The position numbers and the translations under genes are program-made. A stretch of 64,000 bases of DNA from Selenomonadaceae bacterium (GTDB lineage: Bacteria > Bacillota > Negativicutes > Selenomonadales > Selenomonadaceae). This document shows positions 37,241 to 43,603 of the stretch, piece after piece. Numbering within the stretch: position 1 is the first letter of the stretch; each line of letters begins with the position of its first letter. Under the pieces are notes generated by a model. It was not told the origin of the DNA. It made no database searches and saw nothing but the letters and a program-made list of their open reading frames with translations. The stretch lies in NCBI GenBank assembly GCA_017475745.1, contig JAFVEZ010000031.1:1-64000 (forward strand), read 5' to 3'.

Positions 37241-38845
37241 TCAATTCTCAAACGGCACAGCATTTAATATCAACTTTGGATTATTCTCTCTGATCCAGCC
37301 AAGTGACCACTCATTCTCAACAATCAAGACAGGTTGTCCATTGCGATCCGTGACAAACATTCCGCGGTCAGCACCTCTCAACGAAGCAGGTGTAACGGGC
37401 TTACCGTCCTCAAACCTCAACCACCGCGCAACCTCAAAAGGTTGCATTGTCAGAAGTACATCAACGCTGTATTCAGACTTCAGACGATATTGCAGAACTT
37501 CAAACTGCAAAGTGCCAACGGTTCCGACTATGTAGGATTCTGTACCGGCGCCGACTTGATTGAACAGTTGAATTGCTCCTTCTTGGGTCAACTGCTCAAT
37601 ACCTTTGGTGAACTGCTTGCGCTTCATTGTGTCCTTGGCTTGAACTCTTGCAAACTTTTCTGGTGGAAAGGTTGGGAAGTCTTCAAATCTGAACTTATGC
37701 GCCGAATCGGCAAGAGTATCGCCTATACCAAATATACCTGGATCAAATAGCCCAACTATATCGCCCGGATATGCCTCATCAATGATCTGTCTGTCTTGTG
37801 CGAGAAACTGTTGTGGTTGTGAAAGTTTGATCGACTTATCTTCTTGAGCGTGCCAGACATTCATATTGCGCTCGAACTTACCGGAGCAAATTCTTATAAA
37901 CGCTAATCTGTCGCGGTGTGCAGGGTTCATATTCGCCTGTATCTTGAAGACGAAGGCCGATAACTTTTCATCATCAGGTTCAATGATACCGTCTGAAGAC
38001 ATTCTTGGCGCCGGCGGTGGAGCAAGTTTAAGATACTCTTCCAAGAAGTTTTGAACGCCAAAGTTAGTCATTGCAGAGCCGAAGAAGGTCGGCGTTAGAT
38101 CTCCGGCGTCGACTTTTGCTTTGTCGAAGTCTTCACCTGCTTCATTGAGGAGCATTAAATCATCTTGAAGAGCATCATAGGTCTCTTGCCCAATCTTACC
38201 AATCATCTCAGGCGAATCTGCGGCAAATATTTCAGAGTTCCTCTCAAGTTGTCCGTGTGAGGTATCTTCAGCAAAAAGCTCAACTTGATTCTTCTGCCTG
38301 TCAAATACACCCAGATATTTGCCATCAATACCTATAGGAAAATTCATAGGATAAGTGGGAATACCTAACACCTTCTCAATCTCGTCCATCAAGTCCAGCG
38401 GTGCCTTGCCGTAGCGGTCTAGCTTGTTGACGAATGTGAAGATAGGTATACGACGCTCACGGCAGACCTTGAAGAGCTTCTTGGTCTGAGCTTCAACGCC
38501 CTTAGCTGCATCAATAATCATCACAGCACTGTCAACTGCCATCAATGTGCGGTAAGTGTCTTCACTAAAGTCCTGGTGACCTGGCGTGTCGAGGATATTT
38601 ATCTTAAAACCGTTGTAGTCAAATTGTAAAACCGAGCTGGTAACGGAAATACCACGCTGCTTCTCTATCTCCATCCAGTCAGATACGGCGTGGCGCTGAG
38701 TTTTGCGTGATTTGATTGAGCCTGCAAGGTGGATTGCTCCACCGTAGAGAAGTAACTTCTCAGTGAGAGTGGTCTTGCCGGCATCAGGGTGAGATATTAT
38801 TGCAAAAGTTCGACGTTTGTTTATTTCTTCCAAAAGTGTTGACAA
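37241..38845 (-). CDS. prfC: Peptide chain release factor 3
   Basis: GTPase that recycles RF1 and RF2 after termination, 534 residues. Signature elements: ISHPDAGKTTLTEKLL (G1), QRGISVTSSVLQF (G2), NILDTPGHQDFSEDTYR (G3), TFVNKLDR (G4). TTVIGEQ-like domains are absent, and the C-terminus has YRLKSEYSVDVLL, typical of RF3. The start is TTG 38845 with GGAG upstream at a longish distance. Confidence 0.95.
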   Translation of the reverse strand: MSTLLEEINKRRTFAIISHPDAGKTTLTEKLLLYGGAIHLAGSIKSRKTQRHAVSDWMEIEKQRGISVTSSVLQFDYNGFKINILDTPGHQDFSEDTYRTLMAVDSAVMIIDAAKGVEAQTKKLFKVCRERRIPIFTFVNKLDRYGKAPLDLMDEIEKVLGIPTYPMNFPIGIDGKYLGVFDRQKNQVELFAEDTSHGQLERNSEIFAADSPEMIGKIGQETYDALQDDLMLLNEAGEDFDKAKVDAGDLTPTFFGSAMTNFGVQNFLEEYLKLAPPPAPRMSSDGIIEPDDEKLSAFVFKIQANMNPAHRDRLAFIRICSGKFERNMNVWHAQEDKSIKLSQPQQFLAQDRQIIDEAYPGDIVGLFDPGIFGIGDTLADSAHKFRFEDFPTFPPEKFARVQAKDTMKRKQFTKGIEQLTQEGAIQLFNQVGAGTESYIVGTVGTLQFEVLQYRLKSEYSVDVLLTMQPFEVARWLRFEDGKPVTPASLRGADRGMFVTDRNGQPVLIVENEWSLGWIRENNPKLILNAVPFEN

Positions 38846-38874
38846 ATTTTTCTTATCTCCTATCTATATTTTTG

Positions 38875-38903
38875 TTGACGTAATTAATTTGTTATGCTAC
38901 AAT
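38875..38903 (+). promoter_or_regulatory. Promoter of antitoxin-like RNA 1
   Basis: TTGACG (38875-38880), exactly 17 bases, TACAAT (38898-38903). Confidence 0.75.
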
Positions 38904-38908
38904 GAAGC

Positions 38909-38989
38909 CAAAGGTAGTTGATGTTGGTTCGTCGACTTCCTCCAGAATAATGTATCTTTTAAGAAAGTCGCCTTACGGCTTTATTTTTT
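38909..38989 (+). ncRNA. Antisense antitoxin-like RNA 1
   Basis: About 80 nt. It begins CCAAAGGTAG, then a 7-bp hairpin GTTGATG-6nt-CGTCGAC, then CTTCCTCC, which can pair with the GGAGG ribosome site of either toxin mRNA. It ends at the hairpin AAAGTCGCC-TTAC-GGCTTT with T-run (38964-38988). That hairpin also reads as a terminator for the converging toxin mRNA. Ends are inferred from the promoter and hairpin. Confidence 0.65.
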
Positions 38990-38990
38990 G

Positions 38991-39068
38991 CTACTGAAGC
39001 AGCATTATGATGTTGATGATGGTATTGATGATCGTTGCAGTTGCAATAATCTTTTCAAAAGTAGTCAT
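38991..39068 (-). CDS. Type I toxin-like hydrophobic peptide 1 (25 residues)
   Basis: Very short ORF: charged start MTTFEK followed by a hydrophobic stretch of Ile/Ala/Thr/Asn/Leu (one membrane helix) ending in LLQ. The GGAGG site lies eight bases before ATG 39068 (the ATG six bases upstream is too close). That site is buried in the stem CCTCC-GCGA-GGAGG (39077-39090). Architecture and size match membrane toxins of Fst/TxpA/holin-like type I systems. No sequence family is asserted. Confidence 0.68.
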   Translation of the reverse strand: MTTFEKIIATATIINTIINIIMLLQ

Positions 39069-39123
39069 CACCATCACCTCCTCGCGGAGGAAGCCGACCA
39101 TCATCTTACCTTTGGCAGAGTCG

Positions 39124-39152
39124 ATTATAGCACAAAAAAAATAGGCTGTCCA
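39124..39152 (-). promoter_or_regulatory. Promoter of toxin mRNA 1
   Basis: Minus strand TGGACA (39147-39152), exactly 17 bases, TATAAT (39124-39129). The mRNA leader is about 50 nt and starts CCAAAGGTAAGATG. Confidence 0.75.
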
Positions 39153-39171
39153 GAAATTTTACACTTCAAGA

Positions 39172-39200
39172 TTGACTCAAAAATTTTTATATGTTAAAAT
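39172..39200 (+). promoter_or_regulatory. Promoter of antitoxin-like RNA 2
   Basis: TTGACT (39172-39177), exactly 17 bases, TAAAAT (39195-39200). Confidence 0.75.
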
Positions 39201-39204
39201 TAAA

Positions 39205-39287
39205 CCAAAGGTAGTCGATGTCGTTCGTCGGCTTCCTCAAATCAGTTATAATTTTGGTTGTCGCCGTTGACGTAAACGGCTTTTTAT
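39205..39287 (+). ncRNA. Antisense antitoxin-like RNA 2
   Basis: Paralogue of RNA 1. It starts CCAAAGGTAG, followed by hairpin GTCGATG-5nt-CGTCGGC, with two base changes relative to RNA 1 that keep pairing, then CTTCCTC. It ends at GCCGTT-6nt-AACGGC (39263-39280) and a T-run. Confidence 0.65.
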
Positions 39288-39294
39288 TTTACGC

Positions 39295-39375
39295 TTAATC
39301 CTTAAAGAATGCCACGTAGATAGCAATCGCAGTCTGAGTGAGTCCGATAAGGATCATAATCTCATCATTACTCAT
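39295..39375 (-). CDS. Type I toxin-like hydrophobic peptide 2 (26 residues)
   Basis: Begins MSNDEIM, then a single predicted membrane helix rich in Ile/Leu/Ala (ILIGLTQTAIAIYVAFF) and ends KD. GGAGG is seven bases before ATG 39375 and is sequestered by CCTCC-GCGA-GGAGG (39383-39396), as in locus 1. The pattern of an acidic start plus a helix of about 20 residues resembles holin-like toxins of Firmicutes. Confidence 0.72.
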   Translation of the reverse strand: MSNDEIMILIGLTQTAIAIYVAFFKD

Positions 39376-39429
39376 GCTATCACCTCCTCGCGGAGGAAGC
39401 CGACCATCGTCTTACCTTTGGCGGAACCA

Positions 39430-39458
39430 ATTATAACAAAAAGAATACATTCTGTCCA
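39430..39458 (-). promoter_or_regulatory. Promoter of toxin mRNA 2
   Basis: Minus strand TGGACA (39453-39458), exactly 17 bases, TATAAT (39430-39435). Confidence 0.75.
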
Positions 39459-39551
39459 GAATTTTAAATCTCTGTCGACTTGCATATAGAAAGAAAGATA
39501 AAAATTTTTCCAGGGTAATATTGCCAGGCTACCTTGGATATTTTTTTGTTG

Positions 39552-39917
39552 TTATAATGTACTTGCTTGATCAGATTTGCTTGATTTGCGCTCTCGCTCA
39601 TAAACGGCATCGAGTGTAATGTTTACAATATCCTTGCCGGTATCACTCAATCCAAGATACTTTTGTACCTGTGATTGAATCTGTGAATCAACGTTAGTGA
39701 CATTATTCTCAAATTCAGTCTCATCTTTGCCAAGGATATAATCCGTCGTAACACCAAACAAATTAGACAATTCTTCAAGTCGTCTGACGGGCTTACTGGA
39801 GCCGTTCTCATATTGATTATATGCAGAGCGAGTAATTCCAAGATACTCTGCAACTTTCTTCTGAGATAATCCTTTTGCCTTTCGCAATCTCCGCAAACGA
39901 TAAGCGGTAATGTCCAT
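39552..39917 (-). CDS. XRE-family transcriptional regulator
   Basis: 121 residues. N-terminal helix-turn-helix: RLRRLRKAKGLSQKKVAEYL, then GITRSAYNQYENG, SSKPVRRLEELSNLFGVTTDYILG. The C-terminal part is charged and unassigned (possible oligomerisation). It is divergently transcribed from the small-peptide cassette. A 12-bp inverted repeat overlaps its own -10 element and the cassette's -35 element, so autoregulation and control of the cassette are likely. Confidence 0.88.
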   Translation of the reverse strand: MDITAYRLRRLRKAKGLSQKKVAEYLGITRSAYNQYENGSSKPVRRLEELSNLFGVTTDYILGKDETEFENNVTNVDSQIQSQVQKYLGLSDTGKDIVNITLDAVYERERKSSKSDQASTL

Positions 39918-39928
39918 TAAAATCTCTC

Positions 39929-40020
39929 CTTATCAACATTATAATTGAAGATAAATCATTAGGTTATATGTAAATTTAACTTACTTAAATGTTGATAAGT
40001 TAATTTAATTCACATACAAT
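39929..40020. promoter_or_regulatory. Divergent promoter region with paired operators
   Basis: CTTATCAACATT (39929-39940) and its exact inverted copy AATGTTGATAAG (39988-39999). The left copy overlaps the regulator's TATAAT (minus, 39938-39943). The right copy contains the cassette's -35 TTGATA (39992-39997), with 17 bases to TACAAT (40015-40020). This is the expected design for a repressor controlling both directions. Confidence 0.7.
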
Positions 40021-40038
40021 AAAATGGTGGTGATAGAG

Positions 40039-40257
40039 ATGTCGGGACTCATTGGCGGTATATTTGGCGGCATATTTAAGGCAATATTTGGTAAGATAAT
40101 ATTTAATCTTATCATATCGCTTCCGTTGGCTATACTTAGTGGAATTGGCAAGCTCATGATCACCATATTGAAAGAATTTGCTCAGACGATTCTTGAGATC
40201 ATTATCACTATTCCTATTAGCATCATTCATAAGATTTTTAAATTTATATTTGGTTAG
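40039..40257 (+). CDS. Hydrophobic amphipathic peptide (72 residues)
   Basis: Not recognised. Almost entirely Ile, Leu, Phe, Gly and Ala with lysines spaced along it (IFGGIFKAIFGKIIFNL, HKIFKFIFG at the end). It has no signal-peptide cleavage pattern and could form one to three membrane or amphipathic helices. ATG 40039 has GGTGGTGAT upstream; the leader is only about 12 nt. Possible roles are a holin-like or pore peptide or a leaderless bacteriocin; these are inferences from composition only. Confidence 0.65.
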   Translation: MSGLIGGIFGGIFKAIFGKIIFNLIISLPLAILSGIGKLMITILKEFAQTILEIIITIPISIIHKIFKFIFG

Positions 40258-40323
40258 TGCTTAGGTGGTGGTGCTTGCAGATATGATAACTTTAAAAATT
40301 CAGCATGATGGGAGGTGACTGTA

Positions 40324-40542
40324 ATGGTCATTGATGCTATTGTTGCCGGAGTGGCAAAAGATGCAATCAAAGGTATAGTTGAAATGAATGATACCTACAA
40401 TAAGCGGAAGCAGAATGAGAACTTGGCGGACAATGTTGTTAAGGGTGCTGCTGCTTTGTTGGCTGCTGGTGTGGCTGCATATGGTATCAACAAGTTTGCA
40501 CCAAATAACAACGATACAAAATCTCCAAAACCTATCAAGTAA
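40324..40542 (+). CDS. Small hypothetical protein (72 residues)
   Basis: Not recognised. Ala/Val/Ile-rich N-terminal helix, charged middle (NDTYNKRKQNENLAD), then a short hydrophobic helix (GAAALLAAGVAAYGI) and a polar tail. GGGAGGTGA precedes ATG 40324. Second gene of the XRE-linked cassette. Confidence 0.65.
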   Translation: MVIDAIVAGVAKDAIKGIVEMNDTYNKRKQNENLADNVVKGAAALLAAGVAAYGINKFAPNNNDTKSPKPIK

Positions 40543-40636
40543 TGTAGAGTTGACAAAGTGCTGAGAGGTGAGGATATTCAACAAATTATTGAATTGTTCC
40601 TCACCTTGAATGGCACTTAATGAGGAAGTGGCTCTT

Positions 40637-41320
40637 ATGGATTATGATTTTTCTTCTTGGTCTTCGGTTCTGAATCAGTTCCGTGAGAATTATGAACTAT
40701 ATAAAGACTTCAAACATGTCAGAAAAATTTTTATAGCCCGTTTACGAAATGACAAAGTGAAATTCATTCATACTATCCATTACAAAGATGGTGATAAGCT
40801 CTTTGAGAGTACTCAGTCTCTTGAAATAGAAAAAACTATTGTACCTAAACAAATATTGGAAACTCTCAATCATGAGGAAAAAGCAGATATAACCGAGATG
40901 GTTGAGAAAATGATGGAAAGTGCATCCGACGATTTCGATACATCTAAATTTGATGATGTCGATATGGGTAAATATGCTAAAAACTATTCTGAAGGCGATC
41001 TTTGGAAAAAAATAAAAGGCAATGTCAAAAAAGCCGGTTTGGGCTTAATTTACAATGCCTTGCAACTTTACTATGTAACTGAAAATCCGAACTGTCCAAT
41101 GAAGGTGAAAGCCGGTATATTTGCCGCTCTGGGTTACTTCATTTCGCCGATTGATCTGATTCCTGATTTTACACCAATAGTTGGATATTCAGACGATGGC
41201 GGAGCTATCTTGTTGGCAATCGGTATGGCACAAATGTACATTGATGATACCGTCAAAGGAAAAGCAAAAGAAAAAATCCGCAACTTGTTTGGTAAAGATG
41301 TTGTTGCAGAACTCAATTAG
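40637..41320 (+). CDS. DUF1232 (YkvA-like) protein
   Basis: 227 residues. The C-terminal third carries the DUF1232 signature YFISPIDLIPDFTPIVGYSDD followed by a hydrophobic helix. The N-terminal 120 residues are charged and unassigned (FARLR..KVKFIHTI-like). DUF1232 proteins are small membrane-associated proteins of unknown function. ATG 40637 is chosen for GAGGAAG upstream; earlier in-frame starts precede that site. It lies in the cassette next to the CFI-box gene, which starts 14 bases later. Confidence 0.8.
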   Translation: MDYDFSSWSSVLNQFRENYELYKDFKHVRKIFIARLRNDKVKFIHTIHYKDGDKLFESTQSLEIEKTIVPKQILETLNHEEKADITEMVEKMMESASDDFDTSKFDDVDMGKYAKNYSEGDLWKKIKGNVKKAGLGLIYNALQLYYVTENPNCPMKVKAGIFAALGYFISPIDLIPDFTPIVGYSDDGGAILLAIGMAQMYIDDTVKGKAKEKIRNLFGKDVVAELN

Positions 41321-41334
41321 AAAGGGTGATATAA

Positions 41335-42228
41335 TTGCCAGATGTGAGCGAATTAAAAGATGCAGCGGCTAATGGCGATATGGATGCCATTGAAGAGTTA
41401 TCAGCGCTGTATTTCAATCAGATGGACTATCAAAATGCGTCTTACTGGGCGCGTGAAGGTGCTGCTGTGCATAATGCCTGGTGTTTGCATTTGCTTGGCA
41501 CGATTGCTCGCGATCAAAGAAATTTCCGCGAGGCTGAACAGTGGTACAGTCGCAATATCAACATCAATGGTGACAGCCTGTCTGCTTCCAATCTAGGTTT
41601 CATTTACTTAAATCCTAATGATGAACTTGATATGCCCAAAGACCTTGACAGAACGGAATATTACTTTCAACTGTCCATGAAGAAGGATAACCAAAATCCA
41701 GAAGCGGCTTTTGGCTTGGCAATTTGTATTTTGAATCACGACAATGTTGATATGAACCAAGTTAAATCATTGCTTCAAATTACCTACAGAAACGGTACCG
41801 GTGAGGTGAAAGATGCCGCGCAAGATCTTTTGAGAGATATTCAAAATAATGAACGATCTGGCAATAACAACAATAATAATAACAACGGTAATAATAGTAG
41901 TGGCGGTGGCTGTTTTATTACGACAGCAGTCTGTGATAGTCTTGGCAAAGCTGATGACTGCTATGAGCTGACGATGTTTAGAAACTTCCGCGACAACTGG
42001 CTCATCAATCAATCTGATGGCAAATCTCTGATTGACGAGTATTATTCAACTGCTCCTGCAATCGTCGACAAAATCAACAAAATCACCGATTCACCACAAA
42101 TTTACAAGACTATTTGGAACGAATACCTCAAACCCTGCCTTGCAAACATTGAGCGTGGCGACTTCTCGGAGTGCAAAAGGATCTACATTTCAATGGTCAA
42201 CAATCTGAGGAATACTTATTTAAAGTAG
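41335..42228 (+). CDS. Sel1/TPR-like repeat protein with CFI-box C-terminal domain
   Basis: 297 residues from a TTG start with AAGGGTGAT upstream. Residues 1-170 are helical repeats (AANGDMDAIEELSALYF, YQNASYWAREGAAVHNAWC, FREAEQWYSRNI) of Sel1/TPR type. A low-complexity Asn stretch (177-188) leads to GGGCFITTAVCDSL (189-202), the CFI-box motif, followed by an alpha-helical domain with YELTMFRNFRDNWL. CFI-box domains cap many otherwise unrelated bacterial proteins and have no assigned function. Confidence 0.8.
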   Translation: MPDVSELKDAAANGDMDAIEELSALYFNQMDYQNASYWAREGAAVHNAWCLHLLGTIARDQRNFREAEQWYSRNININGDSLSASNLGFIYLNPNDELDMPKDLDRTEYYFQLSMKKDNQNPEAAFGLAICILNHDNVDMNQVKSLLQITYRNGTGEVKDAAQDLLRDIQNNERSGNNNNNNNNGNNSSGGGCFITTAVCDSLGKADDCYELTMFRNFRDNWLINQSDGKSLIDEYYSTAPAIVDKINKITDSPQIYKTIWNEYLKPCLANIERGDFSECKRIYISMVNNLRNTYLK

Positions 42229-42280
42229 TTTGGAAAGGTAACTTCAAAAAGTACAATATTTAACGTTTGGAGGTAATGAC

Positions 42281-42529
42281 ATGGGTTTACTAAGAACTTT
42301 AGGAAGAGCCTTTATCGAGGTAACAAATGTAGTCGGACCTGTCGCTGAGGAAGGTGTGAAAGCACTTTGGAGGGCTGGAAAGAAAGGTCTCAATGAGGCA
42401 CAGGATGCCCGTATGAACTCAAGAGGCTTGAGTGACGCAGAATTGCTCAACGGAGTTCAAAATCCAAATAACTCTTGGGCGCAGAGAGCCGGAATGGCAC
42501 AAGCCTTCAAAGACAGGCATAGGAAGTAA
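42281..42529 (+). CDS. Small hypothetical protein (82 residues)
   Basis: Not recognised. Hydrophilic, basic, helical, with MNSRGLSDAELLNGVQNPNNS in the second half, a segment that resembles a short recruitment motif. GGAGG is eight bases before the ATG. It continues the cassette 52 bases after the CFI-box gene. Confidence 0.65.
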   Translation: MGLLRTLGRAFIEVTNVVGPVAEEGVKALWRAGKKGLNEAQDARMNSRGLSDAELLNGVQNPNNSWAQRAGMAQAFKDRHRK

Positions 42530-42561
42530 AATTACTCCTATATGTCAAACAGGTGAGGATA

Positions 42562-42649
42562 ATGATTAAGGCATTGATAGAAGATTTGCAGGAATCCTTA
42601 GTAAATTGCTTGAAGTTGTCCTTGCCTTGATTTATTATAAAGCCATTTA
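42562..42649 (+). pseudogene. Frameshifted small hydrophobic peptide
   Basis: GGTGAGG precedes ATG 42562, which opens a 22-codon frame (MIKALIEDLQES...) ending at TGA 42628-42630. One extra base in the TTT run near 42585 would instead give a 29-residue peptide ending AGILSKLLEVVLALIYYKAI at a TAA near 42647-42649. That version is amphipathic and resembles the other cassette peptides. It may be a real one-base deletion or a sequencing error. Confidence 0.4.
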
Positions 42650-42718
42650 AAGATTCATATTACTTGTAATATTGCTGCTGCTGCGGTATATTAGAAGAGA
42701 CTACACAGTTGTCTGATA

Positions 42719-42769
42719 TTGATTAGAACTTGTTTTGAGATTATAATTATAATTATAATTGTAATTAAG
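42719..42769 (+). promoter_or_regulatory. Promoter with reiterated TATAAT hexamers
   Basis: TTGATT (42719-42724), 17 bases, TATAAT (42742-42747), then further in-phase copies 6 bp apart (ATAATT repeats) before the HTH gene. Slippage here would change promoter spacing. Confidence 0.5.
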
Positions 42770-42791
42770 ATAAAATCGCGGAGGGTTGGTA

Positions 42792-43430
42792 ATGCCTGTA
42801 ATTTTAACGAAGAATTTGCAGAAGAAGCTCGATAGAATGAAACTCTTCAACGCGGTCGAAAAATATATCAGTGACTATTACAAGCCTACTCCGTTTAGGG
42901 TTCTTAAAAAGGTAATAATCCGCTGTTTTACATCGCCACCTGACAAAATGATTCCCAATATTTCTGCTAGGTCAAATATGGGTATGTTTAGCATAATTGC
43001 TGATCTTGTCCTTAGGCGTCCCACAGGGCAGACTTTCTCGGAAAAATTGATGACTCTGATTAAACACAAGGGCAGAAAACCGCAAGAGATATATTACAAG
43101 GCTGCCATTACCAAGCAGCATTTCTCAAAAATCAAGAATAACATTGACTATCAACCAGCCAAGGGAACAGCGATAGCTCTTGCCATAGCACTTCATTTGA
43201 ATCTTGAAGAGACTAATGATTTGCTTCGTCGTGCCGGATATATTCTTTCACACAGCATAAAATCCGATTTGATAGTAGAGTATTTTATAAATGAAAAATT
43301 TTATGATGTTGATGAAATTAATATTCAACTTCACAGTCATGGTTTTCAGCCTTTGACTAATAATCGAGAAGTCAAAGAGGAAGTCTCAAAAAAGAAAAAA
43401 ATAATCAATAAGTTCAACTACGATAATTAA
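42792..43430 (+). CDS. Helix-turn-helix protein of unknown function
   Basis: 212 residues. The core TFSEKLMTLIKHKG, then AAITKQHFSKIKNN, GTAIALAIALHLNLEETNDLLRRAGYILS and IVEYFINEKFYDVDEIN is an XRE-like helix-turn-helix module common in Clostridia, often found as a C-terminal module on macro-domain or TerD-like proteins. The first 85 residues are basic and unassigned. ATG 42792 follows GGAGGG; a TTG six bases earlier is less likely. It has its own promoter and a terminator hairpin behind it. Confidence 0.7.
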   Translation: MPVILTKNLQKKLDRMKLFNAVEKYISDYYKPTPFRVLKKVIIRCFTSPPDKMIPNISARSNMGMFSIIADLVLRRPTGQTFSEKLMTLIKHKGRKPQEIYYKAAITKQHFSKIKNNIDYQPAKGTAIALAIALHLNLEETNDLLRRAGYILSHSIKSDLIVEYFINEKFYDVDEINIQLHSHGFQPLTNNREVKEEVSKKKKIINKFNYDN

Positions 43431-43461
43431 TGATTAAATAGGACTGATTAAATCAAAAATA

Positions 43462-43491
43462 GCCGCCTAAGTCTCGTCATCTTAGGCGACT
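43462..43491 (+). terminator. Terminator after the HTH gene
   Basis: Stem GCCTAAG-9nt-CTTAGGC extended by flanking pairs, then a TTTTT run at 43500. Confidence 0.65.
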
Positions 43492-43544
43492 ATCAACAAT
43501 TTTTCTAACTCGTCAAAATATGGTCGTTGCTAGTCAATGCTTAA

Positions 43545-43575
43545 CGCTCTGCACCACGCAGGGCGATTTCTTTTG
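43545..43575 (+). terminator. Second hairpin with T-run
   Basis: CGCTCTGC-ACCAC-GCAGGGCG followed by ATTTCTTTTG; a plus-strand terminator. Confidence 0.55.
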
Positions 43576-43603
43576 TTCAAGTATATCACATCAAAAATAT
43601 TCT

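Larger units (their letters stand above)
38846..39551. other. 706-bp region without conventional genes: two tandem type I toxin-antitoxin-like loci
   Basis: Each locus has two convergent consensus promoters about 250 bp apart, a 25-26 codon hydrophobic ORF on the minus strand, and a short plus-strand RNA ending in a hairpin beside the ORF's 3' end. All four RNAs start with the same CCAAAGGTA motif. The individual parts are listed separately. Confidence 0.75.
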
